Part shown: positions 43,064 to 51,022 of the stretch, piece after piece | How the letters are laid out: each line of letters starts with the position of its first letter | How positions within the stretch are numbered: the stretch's first letter is position 1 | NCBI RefSeq assembly: GCF_021440085.1 | Contig: NZ_JAKCPW010000008.1 | Span: 428,367-492,366 of the forward strand | Source: Dyadobacter sp. CY261 | Lineage (GTDB): Bacteria > Bacteroidota > Bacteroidia > Cytophagales > Spirosomataceae | Length of the DNA stretch: 64,000 bases | Reading direction: 5' to 3' | Made by a program: the position numbers and the translations under genes | Notes under the pieces: model-generated | What the model saw: only the letters and a program-made list of their open reading frames with translations | What the model was told of the DNA's origin: nothing | Databases searched by the model: none

Positions 43064-43459
43064 ATGAAATCTTCAACCAACAGTGTACATCTCACATCGA
43101 ACCTCTCGATCACCAATGACGAGAATTACATTATCGACTGCCTGGTGGATCATGATGAGATGCCAGCCAATTTCGAAACGAGCCACGTCATCAGCTTCTA
43201 TGTGGACACAGACCTGTACCTCGTGCTCTATTTCCCGCAACTGGACGATCGCGGCTTTCAGATGTACATTATCGAAGATTTTACAAAAAACATTGACGAC
43301 CTCATTTTCCTTCGGGATATGTTTATGCAGTTGATCAATGAAGGGCATGATCCTGAACTACTAAAAAAAGCGCATTACAAGATTGACACGATTCTGCATA
43401 TGGCCAAGACATTAAGGGCGGTTATTCACAAAGATGCGCCTGATTATTATGAGGATTGA
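43064..43459 (+). CDS. Conserved-looking cytoplasmic protein of unknown function
   Basis: I do not recognise the family. The 131-residue product has no signal peptide or membrane segment. The N-terminal half is beta-rich (YIIDCLVDHD, ETSHVISFYVDTDLYLVLYFP, GFQMYIIEDF) and the C-terminal half is helical (DDLIFLRDMFMQLINEG, ELLKKAHYKIDTILHMAKTLRAVI). It is strongly acidic at the end (KDAPDYYED). It starts 12 bases after the Plug-protein gene on the same strand, so the two are probably one transcript, and its stop codon lies within a long terminator hairpin. A link to type IX secretion is only suggested by position. Confidence 0.7.
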   Translation: MKSSTNSVHLTSNLSITNDENYIIDCLVDHDEMPANFETSHVISFYVDTDLYLVLYFPQLDDRGFQMYIIEDFTKNIDDLIFLRDMFMQLINEGHDPELLKKAHYKIDTILHMAKTLRAVIHKDAPDYYED

Positions 43460-43509
43460 TTTATATGCAAAAAGAGCGACACCAGCCGCTCTTTTTGCAT
43501 ATAAATCAA
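43456..43509. terminator. Very long bidirectional terminator hairpin
   Basis: Two perfect 23-base arms, 43456-43478 and 43487-43509, pair around an 8-base loop. The core AAAAAGAGCG / CGCTCTTTTT gives A and T tracts on both strands. The stop codon of the upstream gene (43457-43459) is part of the left arm. ychF ends 17 bases beyond, on the other strand. Confidence 0.9.
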
Positions 43510-43526
43510 TGGACGTTCAATCAAAC

Positions 43527-44627
43527 CTACACATTAAACCGGAAGTGCATAATGTCACCATCTGCCACGACATATTCCTTGCCTTCCACCGCCATCTTCC
43601 CTACTTCCTTCACGCCGGCTTCGGTCTTGTACTGCTCATAATCCGAGATTTTGATTACCTCGGCACGGATAAAGCCCTTTTCAAAATCGGTGTGAATCAC
43701 CCCGGCAGCCTGGGAGGCCTTCCAACCTTTCACGATCGTCCAGGCACGAACCTCTTTCACCCCGGCTGTAAAATAAGTAATAAGGTTCAAAAGCGCATAA
43801 GATGCCTTGATCAGCTTGCTAAGGCCTGATTCTGTCAAACCGTATTCGCCCAGGAACATTTCATGCTCCTCGGGGTCTTCAATCTCGGAGATTTGTGATT
43901 CAATGGCCGCACATAGAACGATCACATCTGCGCCCTCGTGTTTTACGGCTTCCCTCAGTTTCTCGGAATACTCATTGCCGGTCAGCATTGAGCCTTCGTC
44001 CACATTGGCTACATAAAGAACCGGCTTGGCAGTCAGCAATTGCAAATCGCCGATCACAGCCTCTTTCGTTTCGGCATCGATTTCAAGACTTCTCGCATTC
44101 TTCCCTTCTTCCAGGGTCGTCTTGTATTTTTTCAACCATTCCAGCTCCGCTTTCGCTTTTGCATCGCCGGCACGTGCGCCTTTTTCGGTACGCTGGATTT
44201 TTTTGTCAATGGATTCCAGGTCTTTGAGCTGCAACTCGGCATCGATAATTTCTTTATCAAAAACTGGATCGACCCGTCCCTCCACGTGTACTACATTGTC
44301 ATCGGAGAAGCAACGCACCACATGCACGATCGCATCCACCTCACGGATATTGGCCAAAAATTTATTTCCTAAACCCGCTCCCTGGCTAGCACCCTTCACA
44401 AGACCCGCAATATCCACGAATTCGATAATGGTTGGAATGACTTTCTGGGGATTAACCAGTTTGGTGAGCGTATCCAAACGCTCGTCCGGAACGGTCACAA
44501 CACCCACATTGGGCTCAATAGTGCAAAAAGGGTAGTTGGCAGCTTCGGCTTTGCCGGTAGAAATGGCATTAAAAAGGGTGGATTTCCCAACGTTCGGCAA
44601 TCCGACAATCCCGCATTGAAGACTCAT
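43527..44627 (-). CDS. ychF: Ribosome-associated ATPase YchF (Obg family)
   Basis: YchF is a universally conserved P-loop protein that prefers ATP and is tied to translation and stress. The 366-residue product begins MSLQCGIVGLPNVGKST (P-loop about 9-17), continues AANYPFCTIEPNVGVV, DIAGLVKGASQGAGLGNKFL (G3 region), and VLYVANVDE, where the NxxE replaces the GTPase NKxD, as expected for ATP use. The C-terminal TGS domain ends with FRAEVI..., VADGDIMHFRFNV. A longer frame to 44732 exists, but 44627 is the family start. A 39-base near-palindrome upstream may be regulatory. Confidence 0.95.
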   Translation of the reverse strand: MSLQCGIVGLPNVGKSTLFNAISTGKAEAANYPFCTIEPNVGVVTVPDERLDTLTKLVNPQKVIPTIIEFVDIAGLVKGASQGAGLGNKFLANIREVDAIVHVVRCFSDDNVVHVEGRVDPVFDKEIIDAELQLKDLESIDKKIQRTEKGARAGDAKAKAELEWLKKYKTTLEEGKNARSLEIDAETKEAVIGDLQLLTAKPVLYVANVDEGSMLTGNEYSEKLREAVKHEGADVIVLCAAIESQISEIEDPEEHEMFLGEYGLTESGLSKLIKASYALLNLITYFTAGVKEVRAWTIVKGWKASQAAGVIHTDFEKGFIRAEVIKISDYEQYKTEAGVKEVGKMAVEGKEYVVADGDIMHFRFNV

Positions 44628-44688
44628 ATATGAATGGTAAGCAGTGAACGGCGGCCGCATGCCCGATCGACAATACAAAGCATGTCCG

Positions 44689-44727
44689 CCTGCTAATAAT
44701 AATTTTCGCAAAATTACTATTAGCAGG
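44689..44727. promoter_or_regulatory. 39-base near-palindrome upstream of ychF
   Basis: Arms CCTGCTAATAATAATTTT and AAAATTACTATTAGCAGG, 18 bases each, pair with one mismatch around CGC. On the minus strand TAATTTTG at 44709-44716 matches the -7 box. So the palindrome may be an operator over the ychF promoter, or a second terminator for the gene upstream. Confidence 0.5.
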
Positions 44728-44739
44728 TACAAAAACCAA

Positions 44740-44767
44740 AAGCCTTCGTAATCAATTGCGAAGGCTT
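44740..44767 (-). terminator. Terminator of the DUF3276 gene
   Basis: AAGCCTTCG and CGAAGGCTT form a perfect 9-bp stem with a 10-base loop, 20 bases past the stop on the minus strand, followed by TTGGTTTTT. Confidence 0.75.
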
Positions 44768-44787
44768 CTTTACTTATCTTAAATTTT

Positions 44788-45108
44788 CTAATCCCACTTA
44801 AGGTCCGATTCTCCTACTACGTCTACCTCGTCTACCTTGGCTTCAAATTGTGAGAAGTCAACCTCTGGCATCAACTCAGTTTTAACGTGATCTACCGCTT
44901 CTTTCAATGCATCCACGAACTTGTCAAAGTCCTCTTTGTACAAAAACATCTTGTGTTTTTCGTACGTAAATCCGTCTCCCTGAGGGTGGCGACGGCTTTC
45001 TGTGATGGTAAGATAGTAATCGTTAGATCGCGTTGAGCGAACATCGAAGAAGTAAGTCCGTTTTCCCGCCCTGACCCTTTTGGAGTAGATTTGCTCTCTG
45101 TCTTCCAC
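44788..45108 (-). CDS. DUF3276 (PUR-alpha-like) nucleic-acid-binding protein
   Basis: DUF3276 (PF11680) proteins have a PUR-alpha-like fold that binds single-stranded DNA or RNA; they are found in Bacteroidota and spirochaetes. The product is about 106 residues: EDREQIYSKRVRAGKRTYFFDVRSTRSNDYYLTITESRRH is the family signature, then HKMFLYKEDFDKFVDALKEAVDHVK, and a strongly acidic tail. The start is uncertain: GTG at 45108 gives the usual length before the IYSKR motif, and a TTG at 45135 would add nine residues. It is small, monocistronic and probably abundant; its cellular role is not established. Confidence 0.88.
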   Translation of the reverse strand: MEDREQIYSKRVRAGKRTYFFDVRSTRSNDYYLTITESRRHPQGDGFTYEKHKMFLYKEDFDKFVDALKEAVDHVKTELMPEVDFSQFEAKVDEVDVVGESDLKWD

Positions 45109-45374
45109 TATGTTTAGTTTTAAATAGGTTTCCAAACGCTAAAATATAAAGTTTATTGCTGGTTCCAAAGAAACCGGAACATATTAGCAGTTTGTTGGTT
45201 TTGGGTTACTTTCCAGGACAGTCCGGTTTCCAAATTAACCACGGCTTTTGCTGGTTTCTTAAAATGTTTTTACTAGTTTTGAAATTCGTGGGTATTGAAA
45301 TTGATCTGAAAGACCAAAGTAAGTTATGAGATAAGGGACATTTACCTTATTATGTTTCACCTAAATCCAGAAAA

Positions 45375-45824
45375 ATGACCTATCGTCGGATTCTGATTCT
45401 CACCTTGTTAGCGTTTGCCGCGCTGTTACCCGAAGCATTTGCACAGGTAAAGTTAGGCAAGACAGAAAATGGAAACGCCTCCTACTACTCGACGCGGTTT
45501 CACGGCCGAAAGACCTCCTTCGGTGAAGTACACAAAAGCAGTGAACTGCTGGCCGCCCATCGGAGCTACCCGCTCAATACCATGCTCGAAGTGACGAATC
45601 TGGAAAACGACGAAAAAGTGATTGTAAGAGTCAACGACAGAGGCCCGTTTTCGAGGCACCGCGTAATCGACCTCAGTAAAGAAGCAGCCCGCCTGCTTGG
45701 CATTCTGGCCAAAGGTGTTGCCAATGTCTCAGTTAGGGTTGTAGGGATGGAAGGAATGGTATTACTATCGCCCAATGAAGAAATCGATCCCAAATCGGGC
45801 AAAGTCATTTCGATGAGAAAGTAG
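45375..45824 (+). CDS. RlpA-like double-psi beta-barrel protein
   Basis: RlpA proteins are septal-ring lytic transglycosylases that cleave peptidoglycan strands lacking stem peptides, or act as related cell-wall proteins. The 149-residue product has a signal peptide (about 1-23, ending AFAQ), then the DPBB domain: GNASYYSTRFHGRKTSFGEVHKSSELLAAHRSYPLNTMLEVTNLENDEKVIVRVNDRGPFSRHRVIDLSKEAARLLG, with the catalytic Asp in NDRGPF. There is no lipobox and no SPOR domain, so it is a short form. The DUF58 gene starts 13 bases later. It acts in the periplasm. Confidence 0.88.
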   Translation: MTYRRILILTLLAFAALLPEAFAQVKLGKTENGNASYYSTRFHGRKTSFGEVHKSSELLAAHRSYPLNTMLEVTNLENDEKVIVRVNDRGPFSRHRVIDLSKEAARLLGILAKGVANVSVRVVGMEGMVLLSPNEEIDPKSGKVISMRK

Positions 45825-45837
45825 CCTTGATGCCATT

Positions 45838-46752
45838 ATGAGTGTCCGCCAACTGGATCTGGCAAAAGTCAGAGAATTCGGAAACCTGGAATTTCTTGCA
45901 AAACAGTTGGTAGAAGGTTTCATTACCGGTCTCCACAAATCTCCTTTTCACGGCTTTTCAGTCGAGTTTGCAGAACATCAGCTTTACAATACAGGCGAAT
46001 CCACCCGGAATATCGACTGGAAGGTTTTTGCCAAAACCGACCGGCTATATGTGAAGCGCTACGAAGAAGAAACCAACCTCCGCTGCCATATCTTGCTCGA
46101 CACTTCTTCTTCCATGTATTATCCGGAAGAGAATTTCGGCAAAATGACATTCAGCGTTATGGCTGCGGCAAGTCTTACCTATTTGCTGCAAAGGCAGAAA
46201 GACGCCGTCAGCCTCTGCACATTTTCGGAGAAAATTGAAGTACAAACGGCCGTTAAGTCCACGCCATCGCATGTCCACAAGATCATGCTCGAACTCGAAC
46301 AGCAATTACAGGCCAACCGCCCATTGTTGAAAACATCGGTGGCGGAAGTATTGCACCAGATTGCCGAAAAGATCCACAAGCGATCGCTGGTGGTCATTTT
46401 CAGTGATATGTTCGATAACCTGGAAGAAGCTGACAAGATTTTCTCGGCATTGCAGCATTTGCGGCATAACCTGCATGAGGTACTCCTCTTTCACGTAACG
46501 GATCGTAAGACAGAGGAGAATTTCGCATTCGAAAACCGTCCTTATGAATTCATCGATCTCGAAACCGGCGAGCGGATTAAAGTTCAGCCCGAACAAGTCC
46601 GTGAGTCTTACCAGCAATTTGTGGGTGAGTTTTATCAAAAATTGAAACTCAAATGTGGGCAGTACAAAATCGACTTCATCGAAGCGGATATTGCCAAAGG
46701 TTTTGATCCCGTATTGCTCGCCTATCTGGTGAAGCATTCCAAAATGCGCTGA
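45838..46752 (+). CDS. DUF58 domain protein
   Basis: DUF58 (PF01882) proteins occur with MoxR AAA+ ATPases and von Willebrand A proteins and are thought to help in chaperone-like complexes. The 304-residue product has GLHKSPFHGFSVEFAEHQLYNTGESTRNIDWKVFAKTDRLYVKRYEEETNLRCHILLDTSSSM: the first part is the DUF58 core and the last is a VWA-like MIDAS motif (DxSxS). VVIFSDMFDNLEEADKIF follows. It has no signal peptide or membrane segment. In most Bacteroidota a moxR gene and batA/batB genes are adjacent; here none is, and the upstream RlpA-like gene is an unusual neighbour. Confidence 0.87.
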   Translation: MSVRQLDLAKVREFGNLEFLAKQLVEGFITGLHKSPFHGFSVEFAEHQLYNTGESTRNIDWKVFAKTDRLYVKRYEEETNLRCHILLDTSSSMYYPEENFGKMTFSVMAAASLTYLLQRQKDAVSLCTFSEKIEVQTAVKSTPSHVHKIMLELEQQLQANRPLLKTSVAEVLHQIAEKIHKRSLVVIFSDMFDNLEEADKIFSALQHLRHNLHEVLLFHVTDRKTEENFAFENRPYEFIDLETGERIKVQPEQVRESYQQFVGEFYQKLKLKCGQYKIDFIEADIAKGFDPVLLAYLVKHSKMR

Positions 46753-46783
46753 TAAGCGACCGCTATAATTTCAAAAGCCAGAT

Positions 46784-48157
46784 TTACTGATTGAGAAAAA
46801 GCGACATAAAAAGCTCATCCAAATGCGCCACTGGTATCACTTCTATTTTTGATCTTTTCAAATCCAATCCCTTGCCATTGTATTTTGAAATATAAATTTT
46901 CTTAAAACCTAGCTTTTCAGCCTCCGAAACGCGGCTATCTATCCGGTTAACAGCTCGCACCTCACCACCAAGCCCAACTTCTGCTGCAAAACACACGGAT
47001 GGCGGGATAAACTTGTCCTCATAAGAAGAAACCAGCGAAGCAATAACCGCCAGATCTATCGCCGGATCTTCTACTCTCAAACCGCCTGCCACATTCAGGA
47101 ACACATCCTGCACGCCCAATCGGAAACCACCGCGTTTTTCCAAGACAGCCAGTAACATTTGCAAACGTTTCGCATCGAAACCCGTGCTGCTCCGCTGTGG
47201 CGTGCCATATGTAGCAACACTCACGAGCGACTGGATCTCTACCAGCAATGGCCGGTTACCCTCCATCATTGAGCCGATTGCTATACCACTCACCGGTTCA
47301 TCGCGCTGCGAAATAAGAATTTCCGATGGATTACTAACCTGGCGAAGGCCAGTACCCTGCATTTCATAAATGCCCAGCTCAGAAGTACTGCCAAAACGGT
47401 TTTTCATTGTCCGCAAAATGCGATAAGTGTTGTGCCTGTCGCCTTCGAACTGCAACACAGTATCCACCATGTGTTCCAGCACTTTCGGGCCAGCTAACGA
47501 GCCATCCTTCGTTATATGCCCGATCAGGAACACGGGAACACCCATTTCCTTGGCATACTTCATAAATTCAGCGGTACATTCGCGCACTTGTGATACGCTT
47601 CCCGCACCCGATTCAATGTAAGTCGATTGCATGGTTTGAATGGAATCGACAATGAGTATCTCCGGCTGGAAGTCTTCGATTTGCCGAAAAATATTCTGCG
47701 TTTGTGTATCGGTGAGAATAAAGCAGTTGTCGCTTTTGGCGGCCATACGTTCCGCCCGCATCTTGATCTGCGCCTCTGATTCTTCACCGGAAACATACAA
47801 TACCTTCTTGTTCGAAAGCGTCAATGCGATTTGCAGCATCAGTGTGGATTTACCGATGCCAGGCTCTCCACCGATCAGCACGAGCGAGCCGGGCACGATG
47901 CCGCCACCCAGTACGCGGTTTAATTCCTCGTCGAATGTACGGATGCGCGGTTCGTTTTCGTAGACTATTTCGGCGATCGCCCGCGGCCGGTTTGCCAGGT
48001 TCACCGATTTCCAGGACACTGCTGTTTTCTTATCCTCCTTTTCAATAACTTCCTGTACGAAAGTATTCCACTCGCCGCATGACGGACATCTGCCGACCCA
48101 TTTTGGCGAATTATACCCACATTCCTGACAAAAATATGCCGTCTTGGCTTTGGCCAT
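46784..48157 (-). CDS. radA: DNA repair protein RadA
   Basis: RadA is a RecA-like ATPase that promotes branch migration in recombination. The 457-residue product has a four-Cys zinc finger (Cys10, Cys13, Cys24, Cys27 in FCQECGYNSPKWVGRCPSCGEW), Walker A GGEPGIGKST, the KNRFGSTSELG motif that replaces RecA loop sequence, and a C-terminal Lon-protease-like domain (about 285-457, FLNVAGGLRVEDPAIDLAVIASLVSSY and GEVRAVNRIDSRVSEAEKLGFKKI) without the catalytic pair. Length and domains are normal. It is transcribed alone; no regulatory element was recognised in the 165-base spacer to the next gene. Confidence 0.96.
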   Translation of the reverse strand: MAKAKTAYFCQECGYNSPKWVGRCPSCGEWNTFVQEVIEKEDKKTAVSWKSVNLANRPRAIAEIVYENEPRIRTFDEELNRVLGGGIVPGSLVLIGGEPGIGKSTLMLQIALTLSNKKVLYVSGEESEAQIKMRAERMAAKSDNCFILTDTQTQNIFRQIEDFQPEILIVDSIQTMQSTYIESGAGSVSQVRECTAEFMKYAKEMGVPVFLIGHITKDGSLAGPKVLEHMVDTVLQFEGDRHNTYRILRTMKNRFGSTSELGIYEMQGTGLRQVSNPSEILISQRDEPVSGIAIGSMMEGNRPLLVEIQSLVSVATYGTPQRSSTGFDAKRLQMLLAVLEKRGGFRLGVQDVFLNVAGGLRVEDPAIDLAVIASLVSSYEDKFIPPSVCFAAEVGLGGEVRAVNRIDSRVSEAEKLGFKKIYISKYNGKGLDLKRSKIEVIPVAHLDELFMSLFLNQ

Positions 48158-48322
48158 AATAGAAAAGTCTAATTTATATTCTTCTGGTGACTAACGTTTT
48201 CCCGGTGATATTAATCCAATATTTGGACGTTTCGGCCATAAAATCAAAAAAAATGTGGGATAGGTATAGTTTTTTGCAAATTGTCGTTATTATGCTGTTT
48301 TACTTAAAAAATCATATTATCC

Positions 48323-49036
48323 ATGAAAATCCTGACAAAAGTGGGCTGTGCCTGTCTGTTGTGCATTTTCGCATTCTCAAATGTGCAGGCTCAGCAAAAA
48401 GGTTTTGCGTTTGGTATCAAGGGAGGGGTTAACCTGTCGCGGCTTACAATGGGCGATGTGTTCACGACGCGTTACGATGAAAATGGAAACCCGTACCTGG
48501 GATACGATGGCAAAGAGGTACGAGACAATCTGAAAGAAAGTTTTAATACCAGGACCGGCGCAGTAGGTGGTATCTGGATGCGTTTCGGCCGTACCATATT
48601 CATTCAACCGGAAGTATTGATCTCGACAAAAGGCGGTTCATTCAAAATCATTCAGCACGACCAGGAGACACCGGTTGAAAAAACCATCAATGTCAAATAC
48701 AGTAATATCGATGTACCATTACTGATAGGTTTGAAAGGCGGTCCATTCCGCATTCTGGCGGGACCAGTAGCATCGTTTCGCATTGGCGACAGCCAGCGTC
48801 TGCGCGATGCATTTAAATATTATACTTCCGATCTGAACAATGCTATGTCCGAAGCGACATTCGGGTACCAACTTGGAGCCGGTCTGGATCTGGGCAATTT
48901 CAGCCTTGATGTCCGTAAAGAAGGCTCATTCACCAACCTGGCATCATTTCAGGTTAGCGGCCAGCAGGCAACGGGCGGTTCTGTAAAACAGAAGTTGAGT
49001 TCGTGGCAGGTAACTTTGGGGTTGAAGTTGTTTTAA
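48323..49036 (+). CDS. PorT-like outer membrane beta-barrel protein
   Basis: The 237-residue product resembles the small beta-barrel family PF13568 (outer membrane protein beta-barrel, PorT-like). It has a signal peptide (about 1-23, ending VQAQQ), then GFAFGIKGGVNLSRLTMGD, the usual start of the barrel, several alternating strands (IFIQPEVLISTKGGSF, INVKYSNIDVPLLIGLKGGPFRILAGPV, ATFGYQLGAGLDLGNFSLDVR) and a terminal strand ending in LGLKLF. The conserved PLLIG motif is present. Function is not predictable; members span porin-like, protective or secretion-related roles. No operon partner. Confidence 0.85.
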   Translation: MKILTKVGCACLLCIFAFSNVQAQQKGFAFGIKGGVNLSRLTMGDVFTTRYDENGNPYLGYDGKEVRDNLKESFNTRTGAVGGIWMRFGRTIFIQPEVLISTKGGSFKIIQHDQETPVEKTINVKYSNIDVPLLIGLKGGPFRILAGPVASFRIGDSQRLRDAFKYYTSDLNNAMSEATFGYQLGAGLDLGNFSLDVRKEGSFTNLASFQVSGQQATGGSVKQKLSSWQVTLGLKLF

Positions 49037-49051
49037 GCGGCTTCGCCGCAT

Positions 49052-49138
49052 GACCATAGACCGCCGACCGACCATAGACCCATTTTTTGACTAAGATAGT
49101 TACTTAAAAGACACATTGTCGATGGTCCATGGTCGGCC
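49052..49138. repeat. GACCATAGACC repeats with an inverted partner
   Basis: GACCATAGACC occurs at 49052-49062 and 49070-49080, separated by seven bases. GGTCCATGGTCGGCC, the inverse of a similar sequence, lies at about 49124-49138. Together they can form a hairpin with an AT-rich loop. This is a degenerate simple repeat, placed in a 3' region after the outer membrane barrel gene. Confidence 0.5.
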
Positions 49139-49150
49139 TAAAACAAAACG

Positions 49151-49185
49151 AGCAGCCTTCGATCATAGCGATGGCTGCTGTTTTT
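49151..49185 (+). terminator. Candidate terminator of the barrel gene
   Basis: AGCAGCC and GGCTGCT form a 7-bp stem with a 15-base loop, followed by GTTTTTA. It lies 115 bases past the stop codon, beyond the GACCATAGACC repeats. Confidence 0.6.
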
Positions 49186-49221
49186 ATGAATAACCCACTA
49201 ATTTAATTCACCAAATATCTT

Positions 49222-49623
49222 TTAGGCACTGATGCGGAGAAGATTACTATGATCCAGGAGACCAGATACTTCTTTGATCTTTCTGCGCGACACGACAACT
49301 TCTTTGCCACATGACAATTTCAGCATGCGATCGTCTTCCAGGCGTTCCACCACGTAGTCTGAATTAACGAGGTAGGATTTATGTACGCGGAGGAATTTAG
49401 CGTTCAATTGCTCTGCGAGCGATTTCAATGTTTTTGAAACCAGGTACTTTTTCCCGGTATTGGTATAAATAAATGTGTAGTTACCTTCACCTTCCAGGAA
49501 AGTGATTACATCGGGTGTCAAAAAGATCGTTCTGCCCATCGACTGAACTGAAATGTAGGAACGGCTGTCACTGTATGATCTTTCTGACAGATTGGGACGA
49601 GTAAAGTTTGGAAAATTTTTCAT
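49222..49623 (-). CDS. LytTR-domain DNA-binding regulator
   Basis: A LytTR domain (PF04397) protein of 133 residues without a receiver domain. The N-terminal 30 residues (MKNFPNFTRPNLSERSYSD) are of unknown role. The LytTR core follows: VQSMGRTIFLTPDVITFLEGEGNYTFIYTNTGKKYLVSKTLKSLAEQL, then FLRVHKSYLVNSDYVVERLEDDRMLKLSCGKEVVVSRRKIKEV. The key DNA-binding residues, including His in RVHKSYLVN and the Arg-rich end, are intact. With no sensor domain, it may be controlled by its own level. Two inverted 17-mers and several TACGT motifs upstream make autoregulation plausible. A longer frame to 49725 is not preferred. Confidence 0.88.
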   Translation of the reverse strand: MKNFPNFTRPNLSERSYSDSRSYISVQSMGRTIFLTPDVITFLEGEGNYTFIYTNTGKKYLVSKTLKSLAEQLNAKFLRVHKSYLVNSDYVVERLEDDRMLKLSCGKEVVVSRRKIKEVSGLLDHSNLLRISA

Positions 49624-49689
49624 GGTAACTACGCTAATGTTGTTGTGATTTCTTGTTTCAAAATTAGCACATAGCGTAATCTCTCGAAA

Positions 49690-49798
49690 TACGTAAAAGT
49701 ACGCATATATAAATAATAAGCTCATATTCAGTACGTTAACTTGTAACCAAAAAGTAAAAAGACGTAACAGAACTTGGTAGAATGCGTAATTTTACGTA
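49690..49798. promoter_or_regulatory. Inverted 17-base pair upstream of the LytTR gene
   Basis: TACGTAAAAGTACGCAT at 49690-49706 and the reverse complement of TACGTAAAATTACGCAT at 49782-49798 match at 16 of 17 bases, in opposite orientation and about 75 bases apart. Further TACGT cores occur at 49732 and 49849. The sites lie 67-175 bases upstream of the LytTR start codon and may be operator half-sites. Confidence 0.55.
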
Positions 49799-49882
49799 GT
49801 CCAAAAATCATAGATTCTTTCAACAAATTCGCCTGATAGACGTTTCTATACGTTTTCACTTCCTTCGGCGCGCCAACTTCCT

Positions 49883-49890
49883 TATCTTTG
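49883..49890 (+). promoter_or_regulatory. -7 box for pheS
   Basis: TATCTTTG matches TAnnTTTG. It lies 77 bases before the pheS ATG, so the mRNA leader is about 70 bases; it contains a CGGC/GCCG mini-hairpin near 49914-49926. No T-box or leader peptide was recognised. Confidence 0.55.
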
Positions 49891-49967
49891 CACAAATTTC
49901 GGGGCCCTCAAAACGGCCTTTTGCCGCAAAAGTGTAGCGACAAATCACTAATAACTACAAGCTTTTT

Positions 49968-51008
49968 ATGATTACCGACCGGGTCAAGGAGTTAGTTTCT
50001 GAAATCGAGCAGGCGACAGTTACCAACAGGGAACAACTGGAAGCTTTCAGATTAAAATATATAAGTAAAAAGGGGGCCGTTACCGAGCTTTTCGATAACC
50101 TCAAAAATATCGCTCAGGAAGATCGCCGGGCAGTTGGCCAGGAACTGAATACGCTCAAAAATTTGGCCCAAACCCGCTTCCAGGAGTTCCAGACCGCACT
50201 GGAAAGTGCTACGGACAGCAATCCGGAAATGCTGATCGACCTGACTTTACCCGTTACACCGAATTTACAGGGAAGCCTACACCCGCTAACGATCGTACGC
50301 CGGAGGATTATTGAGATTTTTGAACGCATGGGCTTCAATGTTTCGTACGGACCGGAAATCGAGAAGGACTGGTACAATTTCAGTGCTTTGAATTTCGCCG
50401 ACAACCACCCGGCGCGTGAAATGCAGGATACTTTCTTTATTTCCAAAAGCGCCGGCGAGGTGAAAGACGATGTACTCTTGCGTACACATACGTCTAATGT
50501 GCAGGTGCGGCTCATGGAGCGCCAGAAACCACCTATTCGGAGTATTATGCCGGGCCGCGTATTCCGGAACGAAGCTATTTCAGCACGGGCACACTGTGTT
50601 TTCCACCAGGTGGAAGGGCTTTATGTGGATAAAAATGTGAGTTTCAAAGACCTGAAAGATACATTGTACCACTTCGCGAAAGAGATGTTCGGCAAGGATT
50701 CCAGGATCCGTTTGCGCCCGTCCTACTTTCCATTCACAGAGCCTAGTGCGGAAATCGATGTTTCCTGCTTTATATGTGGGGGAATAGGTTGCAATGTCTG
50801 CAAACACACCGGATGGGTAGAAATCGCCGGATCAGGAATGGTGGACCCGAACGTGCTGGAAAACTGCGGCATCGATAGTGAAGAATACACCGGTTTCGCA
50901 TTTGGAATGGGCATCGAGCGTATTACAATGCTGCGTTACGGCATAAATGACCTGCGTTTATTCACAGAAAACGATGTACGGTTCCTGCGACAATTCGAAG
51001 GAGCCTGA
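49968..51008 (+). CDS. pheS: Phenylalanyl-tRNA synthetase alpha subunit
   Basis: PheS is the catalytic subunit of the alpha2-beta2 phenylalanyl-tRNA synthetase. The 346-residue product has an N-terminal coiled-coil tRNA-binding region (about 1-85, SEIEQATVTNREQLEAFRLKYISKKGAVTELFDNLK) and the class II core: LHPLTIVRRRIIEIFERMGF, PAREMQDTFFI, RTHTSNVQVR (motif 1 and 2 region), GRVFRNEAISARAHCVFHQVEGLYVD, and FAFGMGIERITMLRYGINDLRLF (motif 3). Bacterial length is normal. pheT is not adjacent, as is common in Bacteroidota. Preceded by a -7 box and followed by a strong terminator. Confidence 0.96.
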   Translation: MITDRVKELVSEIEQATVTNREQLEAFRLKYISKKGAVTELFDNLKNIAQEDRRAVGQELNTLKNLAQTRFQEFQTALESATDSNPEMLIDLTLPVTPNLQGSLHPLTIVRRRIIEIFERMGFNVSYGPEIEKDWYNFSALNFADNHPAREMQDTFFISKSAGEVKDDVLLRTHTSNVQVRLMERQKPPIRSIMPGRVFRNEAISARAHCVFHQVEGLYVDKNVSFKDLKDTLYHFAKEMFGKDSRIRLRPSYFPFTEPSAEIDVSCFICGGIGCNVCKHTGWVEIAGSGMVDPNVLENCGIDSEEYTGFAFGMGIERITMLRYGINDLRLFTENDVRFLRQFEGA

Positions 51009-51022
51009 CTTGAAATACCAAT

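Noticed and set aside
49890..49967. T-box or attenuator leader ahead of pheS
   Set aside because: Only a short CGGC/GCCG hairpin is present, with no leader peptide rich in Phe and no T-box sequence.
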